A stretch of DNA of 64,000 nucleotides from Streptomyces caniscabiei (GTDB taxonomy: Bacteria; Actinomycetota; Actinomycetes; Streptomycetales; Streptomycetaceae). The number at the start of each line of letters is the position of its first letter. The first letter of the stretch is position 1. The notes beneath the pieces were generated by a model. That model was not told the DNA's origin and did not search any database. It worked only from the letters and a program-made list of their open reading frames with translations. Positions 50,174 through 59,068 of this stretch are shown in pieces. The stretch spans positions 124,001 through 188,000 of the forward strand of contig NZ_JABXWI010000009.1 of assembly GCF_014930365.1 (NCBI RefSeq). Reading direction: 5' to 3'. A program made the position numbers and the translations under genes.

Positions 50174-51906
50174 CAGGCTGCCTCCGCTTCCGTGAGCTGG
50201 GAGAGGACGATCTCCCGGTACGTCTCGTTGTCGGTCATCAGTTCGTGGTGACGTCCGGTGCCGACGACCCGGCCCTCGTCGAGGACGACGATCCGGTCGG
50301 CGTCCCGGATGGTCGCCACCCGCTGGGCCACGATCACCACGGTCGCGTCGGCGGTCTCCCGCGCCAGCGCCGCCCGCAGCGCCGCGTCGGTCGCGTAGTC
50401 CAGCGCGGAGAAGGAGTCGTCGAACAGATAGATCTCCGGCCGCTGCACCAGCGTCCGCGCGATGGCGAGCCGCTGCCGCTGCCCGCCGGACACGTTCGTC
50501 CCGCCCTGCGCGATGGGGGAGTCCAGCCCGTTCTCCAGCCGCTCCACGAACTCCTTGGCCTGCGCCACCTCCAGCGCGTGCCACAGCTCCTCGTCGGTGG
50601 CGTCCGGATTGCCGTACCGCAGGTTCGTCGCCACGGTCCCGGAGAACAGATACGGCTTCTGCGGCACCAGCCCCACCGTCCTCGCCAGCAGCTTCGGATC
50701 GAGCGTGCGTACGTCGACGCCGTCCACCAGCACCTCGCCCTCGGTGACGTCGAACAGCCGGGGGACGAGCCCCAGCAGCGTCGACTTCCCGCTGCCCGTG
50801 GACCCGATGACGGCGGTCGTCTCACCGGGCCGCGCGACGACCTCGATGGACCTGAGCACCGGCTCCTCGGCCCCCGGATAGCGGAACCCCGCCCCCCGGA
50901 CCTCCAGGAACCCGTGGCGCCGCAGCTCCCGTACGGGCTCGACCGGCGGCACCACACTCGTGTCAGTGTCCAGCACCTCCTGGATGCGCTCGGCACACAC
51001 CTCGGCGCGCGGCATCATCATGAACATGAAGGTGGCCATCATCACCGCCATGACGATCTGCATCAGATAGGCGAGGAACGCGGTGAGCGCGCCGATCTCC
51101 ATGCCGCCGCTGTCGATCCGATGGGCGCCGAACCACACCACCGCGATCGACGACAGATTGATCACCGTCATCACGATCGGGAACATCAGCGCCAGCATCC
51201 GCCCGGTCCCCAGCGACACATCCGTCAGCTCGACGTTCGCCTTCCGGAACCGGTCCTTCTCGTAGTCGTCCCGCACGAAGGCCCGGATCACCCGGTTACC
51301 GGTGATCTGCTCCCGCAACACCCGGTTCACGGTGTCCAGCCGCTCCTGCATCGTGCGGAACAGGGGGCGCAGCCGGCGCACGATCAGGCTGACGGAGATC
51401 CCGAGCACCGGTACGACGGCGAGGAGCACCCCCGACAGCGGCACGTCCAGCCCGAGCGCCAGCACGATGCCGCCGACGCACATGATCGGCGCCGACACCA
51501 CCAGCGTGAACGTCATGAGGACCAGCATCTGGACCTGCTGCACGTCGTTCGTCGTCCGCGTGATCAGCGACGGGGCCCCGAAGTGACCGACCTCACGCGC
51601 CGAGAACGACTGCACTCGGTCGAACACGGCGGCCCGGATGTCCCGGCCGACCGCCGACGCGGTGCGGGCGCCGTAGTACACGGCCCCGATGTTGCAGACG
51701 ACCTGCACCAGCGAGATACCGATCATCAGCGCGCCGAAGGACAGGATGTAACCCGTGTCCCCCTCCACCACGCCCTCGTCGATGATGTCCGCGTTCAGCG
51801 TGGGCAGATACAGCGTGGCGCACGTCTGCACGAACTGCAGCAGCACCAGCAGGGTGATCGGTGTCCGGTAGGGACGGAGATGACTTCTCAACAATCGTAT
51901 GAGCAC
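50173..51906 (-). CDS. ABC exporter subunit with the degenerate ATP site
   Basis: 577 residues, six-helix membrane domain plus ATPase. Walker A is GSTGSGKST and the signature VSGGQRQR is canonical, but Walker B ends LFDDSFSALD (Asp replaces the catalytic Glu) and the switch position is Gln (VAQRVAT). Together these mark the non-hydrolysing partner of asymmetric heterodimeric exporters of the TM287/288 kind. Substrate unknown. GTG 51906 gives the normal N-terminus; the frame extends to 51966. It is the first gene of the pair. Confidence 0.93.
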   Translation of the reverse strand: MLIRLLRSHLRPYRTPITLLVLLQFVQTCATLYLPTLNADIIDEGVVEGDTGYILSFGALMIGISLVQVVCNIGAVYYGARTASAVGRDIRAAVFDRVQSFSAREVGHFGAPSLITRTTNDVQQVQMLVLMTFTLVVSAPIMCVGGIVLALGLDVPLSGVLLAVVPVLGISVSLIVRRLRPLFRTMQERLDTVNRVLREQITGNRVIRAFVRDDYEKDRFRKANVELTDVSLGTGRMLALMFPIVMTVINLSSIAVVWFGAHRIDSGGMEIGALTAFLAYLMQIVMAVMMATFMFMMMPRAEVCAERIQEVLDTDTSVVPPVEPVRELRRHGFLEVRGAGFRYPGAEEPVLRSIEVVARPGETTAVIGSTGSGKSTLLGLVPRLFDVTEGEVLVDGVDVRTLDPKLLARTVGLVPQKPYLFSGTVATNLRYGNPDATDEELWHALEVAQAKEFVERLENGLDSPIAQGGTNVSGGQRQRLAIARTLVQRPEIYLFDDSFSALDYATDAALRAALARETADATVVIVAQRVATIRDADRIVVLDEGRVVGTGRHHELMTDNETYREIVLSQLTEAEAA

Positions 51907-52044
51907 GCGAGATCTCTCGGAGTCGAAGACGGGGTTCTGGACGCACCACCCCCCATCGTCGAACACTCCACCCGCGTTACCTCAACCGAATTAACCCAAC
52001 GGTGAGGAATCGATGGCCGAACCTTGCCGGTGAGACCGGGACGC

Positions 52045-53499
52045 TCAGGTCCGGAACGCCCCGGGATGCGTCTGTTCCCGGACCGCCACGTACTGCTGCC
52101 GCACCGCCTGCCCCACCGCCAGCTCGTCCCCCGGCTCCAGCACCTGGGCCGCCGCCCCCGGCCACATCGGCGGAGTACGCGGATCGAGCGCCCCCTGCGA
52201 GACCCCGAGCGCCCACGCGGCCTGCCGGGCCGCGCCCACCGCCGCGTAGTCCGCCGGCTGCGGCACCACCACCTGCACCCCGAAGAGCGCCGGCGCCGCC
52301 GCCTGCACGGCCGGCAGTTCCGCCGCCGCGCCCAGCAGGAAGATCCGCCGTACGTCCACGCCCCGCCCCCGCAGCACGTCCAGCGCGTCCGCGAGCCCGC
52401 ACAGCATGCCCTCGAACGCGGCCCGCGCGAAGTGCTCCGGCTTCATCGACTCCCGCCGCAGGCCGGCCAGCGTCCCCGCCGTGTGCGGCAGGTTCGGCGT
52501 CCGCTCGCCCTCCAGGTACGGCAGCATGACCAGCCCGTGCGACCCCGGCGTCGACTTCATCGCCAGGTCGGACAGCGCCTCCAGATCGGCGACACCCAGC
52601 AGTTCGGTGGCCCCGCGCAGGGTCCGTACGGCGTTCAGCGTGGTGACCACCGGCAGATGCATCCCCGTGGCGTCGGCCAGCGAGGTGATCATCCCGGAGG
52701 AGTCGACGAGCGCCTGGGTGTGGACGGCCATGACGGACCCGGAGGCCCCCAGCGACACCACCGCGTCCCCGAGCCCGATACCGAGCCCGAACGCGGCGGC
52801 CATGGTCTCGCCGGTGCCGGCGGAGATGAGGAGCCCCTCCGGCGTCGTACCGGCGGCGTCCGAGGGACCCAGCACCTCGGGAAGCATCACCTGATGCCCG
52901 AGCGCCATCTCCACGAGGTCCGTCCGGTACTGCCCGGTCGCCGCGTTCCAGTACCCGGTCCCGGAGGCCCCGCCCCGGTCCGTAGTCCTCCTGACCGGTC
53001 GCCCCAGCAACTGCCAGACCAGCCAGTCGTGCGCCTGGAGCAGTACGGCCGTCCGCATCGCGGCATCAGGCTCGGTACGGCTCATCCAGCGCAGCTTGGT
53101 CACCGGCTGGGCGGCCCCCGGCACACAGCCGACGGCTTCCGCCCACGCCCCTCGCCCGCCGAGCGCGTCGACGAGGTCGGCCGCCGCGACCTGGGTCCGC
53201 CTGTCGCCGCCGACCATCGCCGGACGCACGGTGTTGCCCTGCGCGTCCAGCGCGATCAGCCCGTTCTGCTGGGACGAGACCCCGATCGCCTGCACACCCT
53301 CCAGCAGCCCGCCGCCGGCCGCCTCGCCCAGGGACAGCAGCCAGGCCTGCGGATCGACGTCGGAGGGACGCCCCCCGCTCTCCGCCGGCTCCAACGGGTG
53401 CGGGGCATACCCCTGCCTGAGCACGGCCCCTGTGTCCGAGTCACAGACGACAATGCGCGTAAAATCGGGCGAACTGTCCAGCCCGGCGACTATCCCCAT
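52045..53499 (-). CDS. FGGY-family carbohydrate kinase (xylulokinase-like)
   Basis: 484 residues, actin-like fold. The N-lobe has VAGLDSSPDFTRIVVCDSD and GVSSQQNGLIALD. The catalytic Asp lies in TDRGGASGTGYW, typical of xylulokinases. The C-lobe has SAGTGETMAAAFG, SLGASGSVMAV, LPYLEGERTPNLP and IFLLGAAAELPAV. It phosphorylates a pentulose or related polyol with ATP. No isomerase, transporter or regulator adjoins, so the substrate is uncertain. No clear ribosome site precedes ATG 53499. Confidence 0.88.
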   Translation of the reverse strand: MGIVAGLDSSPDFTRIVVCDSDTGAVLRQGYAPHPLEPAESGGRPSDVDPQAWLLSLGEAAGGGLLEGVQAIGVSSQQNGLIALDAQGNTVRPAMVGGDRRTQVAAADLVDALGGRGAWAEAVGCVPGAAQPVTKLRWMSRTEPDAAMRTAVLLQAHDWLVWQLLGRPVRRTTDRGGASGTGYWNAATGQYRTDLVEMALGHQVMLPEVLGPSDAAGTTPEGLLISAGTGETMAAAFGLGIGLGDAVVSLGASGSVMAVHTQALVDSSGMITSLADATGMHLPVVTTLNAVRTLRGATELLGVADLEALSDLAMKSTPGSHGLVMLPYLEGERTPNLPHTAGTLAGLRRESMKPEHFARAAFEGMLCGLADALDVLRGRGVDVRRIFLLGAAAELPAVQAAAPALFGVQVVVPQPADYAAVGAARQAAWALGVSQGALDPRTPPMWPGAAAQVLEPGDELAVGQAVRQQYVAVREQTHPGAFRT

Positions 53500-53578
53500 G
53501 GCGGAAATTCTGCCGCACGGGAAGGGGTGAGAGCGCCGCACGGTGGTCCGGTCGGCGCAATACGGCCCCGGGTCCCGG

Positions 53579-53884
53579 CTACGTGTTGCTCGTGCCCCAA
53601 TCGTCCCCGGCCGAGCCGTTGGCGTTGCGTTCCCGCAGTGAGCGGACCCGCTCGGCGACCAGATCGGGCATACGGTCACCCACCTTCTCGCTGACCACGT
53701 GGTAGGCCTTGCCGGCGTAGACCCGCCCCTGCTGGGCGGCCGACTCGGCGGTGTTCCGCACGGCGGGGTTCTGTGCGACCTGCCGCGCCGACTTCTTCAA
53801 CTGCTCGTAGCGTTCGCGACCGGCCTTCGTGCCGAGCACGTACCCCAGGGCCAGTCCGGCAAAGAACGTGAGCCGATAGCGCAT
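53579..53884 (-). CDS. Small YtxH-like membrane-associated protein
   Basis: 101 residues. MRYRLTFFAGLALGYVLGTKAGRERYEQL is the typical glycine-zipper membrane segment of YtxH/Gp180-like proteins, followed by an amphipathic helical region and a short acidic/Asn tail. The family is associated with stress but its function is unknown. ATG 53884 follows GGAAGGG at 9 bases. It is divergent from the tRNA cluster. Confidence 0.82.
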   Translation of the reverse strand: MRYRLTFFAGLALGYVLGTKAGRERYEQLKKSARQVAQNPAVRNTAESAAQQGRVYAGKAYHVVSEKVGDRMPDLVAERVRSLRERNANGSAGDDWGTSNT

Positions 53885-54059
53885 GGCGGCCACCCTTCCT
53901 TATACGTCTGCGTCGGTCCCTAGCGTCGCGCTGCGCGGCGACGGGCGCGGGGGATACCGATTGGCGGAGCACCCCCCTGCTTGCGCTAATGTATGTGTCG
54001 CAGCGAGCGCACGCCCCCTGGCGAATACCCAGGGAGGTACGTTCGATGCAGCGAGGCAA

Positions 54060-54132
54060 TCCTCCGTAGCTCAATTGGCAGAGCAGCCGGCTGTTAACCG
54101 GCAGGTTACTGGTTCGAGTCCAGTCGGGGGAG
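54060..54132 (+). tRNA. tRNA-Asn (GTT), first copy
   Basis: 73 nt. Acceptor stem TCCTCCG with CGGGGGA (one T-G wobble), discriminator G, D arm AGCTCAATTGGCAGAGCA, anticodon GTT at 54093-54095 in stem CCGGC...CCGG, T arm ACTGGTTCGAGTCCAGT. No encoded CCA. Six bases separate it from the second copy. A possible promoter lies upstream (TTGGCG 53961-53966, TAATGT 53987-53992, spacing longer than ideal). Confidence 0.95.
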
Positions 54133-54138
54133 CTTCGA

Positions 54139-54211
54139 TCTTCCGTAGCTCAATTGGCAGAGCAGCCGGCTGTTAACCGGCAGGTTACTGGTTCGAGTCC
54201 AGTCGGGAGAG
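54139..54211 (+). tRNA. tRNA-Asn (GTT), second copy
   Basis: 73 nt, identical to the first copy except in the acceptor stem (TCTTCCG with CGGGAGA, a compensating change). Anticodon GTT, no encoded CCA. The two genes are surely one transcript, ending at the terminator at 54232-54255. Confidence 0.95.
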
Positions 54212-54231
54212 CCATCGAGCAAGGACCGAGG

Positions 54232-54255
54232 AAGGACCCCGTGGGGGTCCTTTTT
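54232..54255 (+). terminator. Rho-independent terminator after the tRNA-Asn pair
   Basis: AAGGACCCC (54232-54240) pairs with GGGGTCCTT (54244-54252) around GTG, followed by more T residues. It is one of the few classic T-tailed terminators in the window. Confidence 0.85.
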
Positions 54256-54398
54256 CATGTCCGGGGGAACCGCGTGTGCCGCGCCGGGGTCCTCAAGGTC
54301 AAGAAGCGCATGCGAAGGCCGACCATCCGAAGCAGGAGATCGTATGAGCGGCTATGCTGCGGCAGACGGCGCGCACACATGTACGCGACACGCCGTAC

Positions 54399-54472
54399 GG
54401 GGCGGTAGCTCAGCCGGTTAGAGCAGCGGACTCATAATCCGTCGGCCGTGGGTTCGAGTCCCACCCGCCCCA
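54399..54472 (+). tRNA. tRNA with CAT anticodon (elongator Met, possibly Ile2)
   Basis: 74 nt. Acceptor stem GGGGCGG with CCGCCCC, discriminator A, D arm AGCTCAGCCGGTTAGAGCA, anticodon loop CTCATAA in stem CGGA/TCCG, T arm GTGGGTTCGAGTCCCAC. Not an initiator: no C1:A72 mismatch and the anticodon stem lacks the three G-C pairs of fMet. CAT tRNAs may also be tRNA-Ile2 after lysidine modification; acceptor identity does not settle this. A gene remnant region begins immediately 3' of it. Confidence 0.9.
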
Positions 54473-55099
54473 CTTCAGCAGGGCTCTGACCTGCGGAAAC
54501 GTTCATTTTGTCCTGGCGGAGCGTCAACTTCGCCTGAACGGACTGAATCCGCTGCTCGTGAGCTTGGGATCTCGCCGGTCCCGTGGTGCTCGGAAGTGTA
54601 TTGATCGCTCTGACCTGCGACGGAACAGGAATTCAAGCCTGTCGTCGGCCTCCAAGTCCGCTGCCCCGGGGGCTCGAAGCCACAGTCCAGGGACCAGACA
54701 GGGACCAAGACGGCGCCGACACCATGCGTCGCGTGTGTGGGATCCAGGGTCGGGGCGCTTCTCATCCGCTGGCTGTGGGCCGTCGCCCGCGATGTATCCG
54801 GTCGGGCGCCGGGCGCACCGGGCGTAGTGAATGGTGGTGAGTCTTGGTGCTGCCAGTGGTGGGACGGCGCGTGTCGGACGGCGTGGCCGATCGGTGATCC
54901 CGGGTATTGAGAGTCCCTGCGCTGGAGAGTGGTGGTCGCCACTGCCGCTCAGTGACCGCGGGGCCGTCGAGCGCCCTGGGCTGTCCGGAAACGGCCCGAA
55001 CAGAGAACGGCCCCTCCGGGAGCATTCGCTGGCTGTCGGGCCGTCGGGATCGAGTGTGGTTGAGGTGATCGGACAGGGGGCTTGGTGACGTCGATGAGT
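54473..55099. other. Gene-poor scar region 3' of the tRNA
   Basis: 627 bases with no gene I can support. The base composition is lower in GC than its neighbours. GCTCTGACCTGCG occurs at 54483-54495 and again at 54607-54619. Open frames crossing it have no ribosome sites and no recognisable domains. The location just after a tRNA gene and before a decayed gene and an accessory block suggests a degraded integration junction. Confidence 0.5.
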
Positions 55100-55493
55100 G
55101 CTGCGCCCTTGTAGACGGGGTAACGCTCGGTGATGGCCTTCTCGTAGGTGTCGCCGTAGTCGCCCAGCGGTTCGGGGCCGGGGTTGAGGTAGTCGGCCGC
55201 CCGTGACCTTCTCGAACTCGAAGGGGATGCCGTAGATGATCTCGGTGCCGGGGGTGATCTCCACGGTCGGGGTCATGTGGGCGAGCGGGATCGGGGCGCC
55301 GGTGGGCAGGTCGGACTTGGCGCCCGCGGCGACGATCTCCGCGGTGGTCTCCGGCATGGCGAGCACGGGGACGCCGAGGCGGGCCGCGCCCTGGTAGTGA
55401 TCCGGGCGTGGTGGCGTCCGGGTTGTCCTCGGAGGCGGTGTGGCTGTGGATGTGTACCTGACCCCTGTCGACGACTGTGATGGTGCCGTTCAT
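55100..55493 (-). pseudogene. Decayed metallo-beta-lactamase-fold hydrolase
   Basis: The start is intact: ATG 55493 with AGGAG 6 bases upstream, coding MNGTITVVDRGQVHIHS and TASED, the usual opening of a family of MBL-fold hydrolases. After ~30 residues the frame breaks and continues in another frame as DHYQGAARLGVPVLAMPET, GAPIPLAHMTPTVEITPGTE and PFEFEKVTGG. Comparison with the family shows that the segment carrying most of HxHxDH is missing, leaving only its final DH. After FEKVTGG a second shift leads to DYLNPGPEPLGDYGDTYEK and YPVYKGAALIDVTKPP, which I cannot place in the family. At least one deletion and two frame changes make it non-functional. Confidence 0.7.
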
Positions 55494-55549
55494 GGCTGCT
55501 CCTGACGAAGGTCGGGGCAGAGGACTGCGGAGAAGGGGCAAAGAGGTGT

Positions 55550-56722
55550 TCACCCGGCCCGGGCAGGGTCACGCTGCGCTTCGAGCTGCCTTGAAGGCCC
55601 TGGGTTCGCAGGGCCGGAGCGGTGGATGGGTCCGGTGCCGTCGGACAGGGGCAGGCCGGGGGCCCGGTGGCTGTGGGCGATGATCTCCGCGGTGATGGAT
55701 ATGGCCGTCTCCTCGGGAGTGTGGGCGCCGAGGTCGAGGCCGATCGGGGAGTTGAGGCGGGCGAGTTGTGCTGTCGAGACGCCGGCCTCGCGCAGACGCT
55801 GGTCGCGGTCCGCGTGGGTGCGGCGGGAGCCCATCGCACCGATGTATCCGACGGGGAGACGCAGCGCCAGGCTCAGTAGGGGGATGTCGAATTTGGCGTC
55901 GTGGGTGAGGACGCAGATGGCGGTGCGGGCGTCCGCCTCGGTGGCTGCGAGGTAGCGATGGGGCCAGTCGACGACGACTTCGTCGGCGTGCGGGAAGCGG
56001 GCTGTGGTGGCGAAGACGGGGCGGGCGTCGCAGACGGTGACGCGGTAGCCGAGGAAGCTTCCGGCCTGGCTGAGGGCGGCGGCGAAGTCGACGGCGCCGA
56101 AGATCAGCATGCGGGGCGGTGCGGCGTGGGTGTGGACGAGGACCGAGAGCTTGGTGGGACAGGTGTCGGGGTCCCCGCCGACTTCGGTTCTGGCGGTGCG
56201 TCCTGCTCTGAGCAGGGCGCGGGCCTGTGCCGCGACTGCTCGGTCCTCGTTCTCGCCGCCCAGGGTGCCGTTGTACGCGCTGCCGTCCCCGAGGAGGGTG
56301 AGGGTGCGGCCGAGGTGTTCGTCGGGGCCGTCGACGATCTGGGCCACGGCGGCGGGTCTGCCCCGTACCGCTTCTTCGAGGGCGTCGGCCAGGTGGGGTT
56401 GGGCTGTCGGTTCGATGCGTTGGACCAAGACGTCGATCTCGCCGCCGCAGGTCAGGCCGACGGCGAAGGCGTCAGCGTCGGAGTAGCCGAACCGGGTGCG
56501 GGCGGGGAGGCCGTGGTCCTGGAGCACCTGTTGGCACTGGTCGTAGACAGCTCCTTCCACGCAGCCGCCGGAGACGCTGCCGACCACCTGGCCGTCGGCG
56601 TTGACCGCGAGGGCGGTGCCGGGTGGCAGGGGTGCGCTGCCGCTGGTCTGGATGACGGTGGCGAGGGCGAAGGGGCGGGCTTCGCGGCACCAGGCGTGCA
56701 GCGTGTCGGCGATGTTCAGCAT
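55550..56722 (-). CDS. XdhC-family molybdenum cofactor maturation factor (PaoD-like)
   Basis: 390 residues. The N-terminal XdhC/CoxI domain has FALATVIQTSGSAPLPPGTA, GSVSGGCVEGAVYDQCQ and LTCGGEIDVLVQ; the C-terminal Rossmann-like XdhC_C domain has MLIFGAVDFAAALSQAG, YIGAMGSRRTHADR and IGLDLGAHTPEETAISI. These proteins bind the molybdenum cofactor, help sulfurate it and insert it into xanthine dehydrogenase-family enzymes. It is last in the pao cluster, ~150 bases after paoC, so it very likely serves that enzyme. ATG 56722. Confidence 0.9.
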   Translation of the reverse strand: MLNIADTLHAWCREARPFALATVIQTSGSAPLPPGTALAVNADGQVVGSVSGGCVEGAVYDQCQQVLQDHGLPARTRFGYSDADAFAVGLTCGGEIDVLVQRIEPTAQPHLADALEEAVRGRPAAVAQIVDGPDEHLGRTLTLLGDGSAYNGTLGGENEDRAVAAQARALLRAGRTARTEVGGDPDTCPTKLSVLVHTHAAPPRMLIFGAVDFAAALSQAGSFLGYRVTVCDARPVFATTARFPHADEVVVDWPHRYLAATEADARTAICVLTHDAKFDIPLLSLALRLPVGYIGAMGSRRTHADRDQRLREAGVSTAQLARLNSPIGLDLGAHTPEETAISITAEIIAHSHRAPGLPLSDGTGPIHRSGPANPGPSRQLEAQRDPARAG

Positions 56723-56872
56723 GGACGGGTCTCTCGTGGGGGACGTGGTGTTGGGCGGGCCGCCGCAGCGTCGGGCGGGGGAGAGGTGACACTGCGGCGG
56801 CCCTGGTGTCCGGCGGTGGGCCGCTCACCTGCCGCCGGACGGTCGGAGGGGTGCCCAGGGGCACCTTGGTGC

Positions 56873-59068
56873 TCAGAGCAGGGCTTCTGCGGTGATGGGC
56901 AGTTCGCGGATACGGCGGCCGGTGGCGTGGAAGACGGCGTTGGCGATGGCGGGTGCCACGCCGACCTGGACGATCTCTCCCAGGCCTTTGACGCCGATGG
57001 GGTCGGCCTCGCGGTCGTCTCCGTCGAGGTAGATGGCCTTCAGGTCGGGGACGTCGGCGTTGACGGGGACGAGGTAGTTGGCGAGGTCGGCGTTGACGAT
57101 GCGGCCGTCGCGGTGGTCGGTGACCGTGTGTTCGAGGAGGGCTTGGCCGATGCCGCCGACCATGCCGCCGAGGGCCTGGCTGTCGGCGAGTTTGGGGCTG
57201 ATGATGCGGCCCGCGTCGTAGACGCCGAGCATCCGCCGGACCCGGACCAGCCCCAGCCGGGCGTCGACACCGACCTCGGCGAAGACCGCGCCGTAGGCGA
57301 ACAGGGAGTGCCGTTCCGGTCCTGTGGGCCGGGTGAAGGATCCCATCGCTTCGAGGTGGGTGCGTTTGTTGCGGGTCAGGAGTTGCCGGTAGGTCTCGCC
57401 GCGTGTGGGGTTGTTCTTCGCGTGCAGTCGGCCGGCGCGGACGACGACGTTGTCGGGGTCGACGCCGTGCAGTGGCGACTTGTCGTCCTCGACGGCGAGC
57501 CTGATGGCTTGCTTGCGCAGTTTGTCGCAGCCGTCCTGGACGGCCGATCCGACGCTGGCCATGGTCCAGGAGCCGCCGTGCGGCGGGGCGGGCGGCATGA
57601 GGGAGTCGCCGAGGCGGAAGGTCACCTTGCCCATCGTCAGGCCGAGGGCGTCTGCGGCGAGTTGTGTGTTGGAGGTGTAGGTGCCCGGGCCCATGTCGCT
57701 GGCCGCGGACTGGACGAGTGCGGTGCCGTCGGCGTTCAGCCTGACCGACGCCTGGGCGTCCTGGCGGGCCGTGTCGTAGACGCCGGTGGCCATGGCGGTG
57801 CCGATCAGCCAGTCGCCGTCCCGGGTGGAGCGTGGTTTCGGGTTGCGGCGGTGCCAGCCGAACTCGCGGGCGCCGACGGTGTAGCACTCGCGCAGCTTGC
57901 GGGTGGAGAACGGCAGCCCGCTGGACTCGTCCTCGCCGGGTTCGTTGCGTAGCCGCAGCTCGATCGGGTCGATGCCCAGCTTGTGGGCGAGTTCGTCCAT
58001 CGCCGACTCGATGGCGTAGGAGGCGGTGGTGTATCCGGGGCCGCGCATGAACAGCGGGGTGTGCACGTCCAGGGGTACTGTCCGGTACTCCTGGCTCACG
58101 TGGGGCATGCTGTACAGCATCTGCCCCGGGACCAGCACGGACTCCATGAACGTCTCGTACGACGACGTCTCGGCGCGCACGCCGTGGGTCATGGCGGTCA
58201 GGCGGCCGCGCCGGTCGCTGCCCAGGCGGACCGCGTATTCGTACGTGGGCCGGAAGCCCGTTCCGAAGTACAACTGCTTGCGAGTAAGGGCGAGTTTGAC
58301 GGGGCGTTTCGTCTCGCGGGCGGCGAGGGCCGCGATGGTGACGTGCGGCCAGGCCCGCAGCCCGCTGCCGAAGCCGCCGCCGACGAACGGCGAGATGACG
58401 CGCACCGACTCCGGCGCGACACCGAACACCACGGCGAGTTCTATCTGGGTGCCGAAGACCCACTGGGTCTTGTCCCACACGGTGAGCTTGTCGCCGTCCC
58501 AGCGGGCGGTGGTGGCGTGCGGCTCCATCGCGTTGTGGTTGTTGCGGGCGAGGTGGTAGGTCATCTCCATGCGGACGGCGGCGGAGTCCAGTGCCTTGTC
58601 GGCATCGCCCCGCGCGTATTTCTGGGGCTCGCCTGCCGGTGCGTGGGCCATGTCGGTCGACGGCTGCTCGGCGTCGTAGGTCACCTTCACCAGACTGGCG
58701 CCGTGCTGGGCGGCCTCCAGCGTGGTGGCCACGACGACGGCGACCGGCTGCCCGTGGAAGAGGACCTTGTCGTCCTGGAAGACGTGCAGCCGCTCGCCGG
58801 GCGGGGCGACCGGGAGCGGGTTGCGCTGGTAGGGCAGTTTGGGGGCGTTGAGGTGGCTGATCACCTTCAGGACGCCGGAGTGGGCGAGGGCGGCGCGGGT
58901 GTCGATGCCGGTGATGCGGCCCCGGCCGATGCTGCTGTCGACGACGACCGCGTGCACGGCTCCGTCGATGTCGTGGTCGACGGCGTACTTCGCCCGACCG
59001 GTGACCTTCAGCCGGCCGTCCACCCGGGAGAGCGGGGTGCCGACGGCTGCCTGCGGCTGCGGACTCAT
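56873..59068 (-). CDS. paoC: Aldehyde oxidoreductase molybdenum-binding subunit (PaoC/YagR-like)
   Basis: 731 residues of the xanthine dehydrogenase superfamily, the size of the PaoC branch. RVDGRLKVTGRAKYAVDHDI starts the a/b hammerhead domain. Mo-binding segments include FVGGGFGSGLRAWPHV, MRGPGYTTASYAIESAMDELA and a QALGGMVGGIGQALLEH loop. The conserved catalytic Glu is in GVKGLGEIVQVGVAPA (~residue 698). It oxidises aldehydes to acids with Mo-molybdopterin cytosine dinucleotide; the substrate range is not readable. It overlaps paoB in ATGA (59065-59068). No signal of its own; export would be by hitch-hiking on PaoA. Confidence 0.9.
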   Translation of the reverse strand: MSPQPQAAVGTPLSRVDGRLKVTGRAKYAVDHDIDGAVHAVVVDSSIGRGRITGIDTRAALAHSGVLKVISHLNAPKLPYQRNPLPVAPPGERLHVFQDDKVLFHGQPVAVVVATTLEAAQHGASLVKVTYDAEQPSTDMAHAPAGEPQKYARGDADKALDSAAVRMEMTYHLARNNHNAMEPHATTARWDGDKLTVWDKTQWVFGTQIELAVVFGVAPESVRVISPFVGGGFGSGLRAWPHVTIAALAARETKRPVKLALTRKQLYFGTGFRPTYEYAVRLGSDRRGRLTAMTHGVRAETSSYETFMESVLVPGQMLYSMPHVSQEYRTVPLDVHTPLFMRGPGYTTASYAIESAMDELAHKLGIDPIELRLRNEPGEDESSGLPFSTRKLRECYTVGAREFGWHRRNPKPRSTRDGDWLIGTAMATGVYDTARQDAQASVRLNADGTALVQSAASDMGPGTYTSNTQLAADALGLTMGKVTFRLGDSLMPPAPPHGGSWTMASVGSAVQDGCDKLRKQAIRLAVEDDKSPLHGVDPDNVVVRAGRLHAKNNPTRGETYRQLLTRNKRTHLEAMGSFTRPTGPERHSLFAYGAVFAEVGVDARLGLVRVRRMLGVYDAGRIISPKLADSQALGGMVGGIGQALLEHTVTDHRDGRIVNADLANYLVPVNADVPDLKAIYLDGDDREADPIGVKGLGEIVQVGVAPAIANAVFHATGRRIRELPITAEALL

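Noticed and set aside
54524..55366. 280-residue minus-strand frame as an intact gene
   Set aside because: Only its first ~60 residues resemble a protein family, and they are the second fragment of the broken MBL-fold gene; the rest is out-of-frame sequence.
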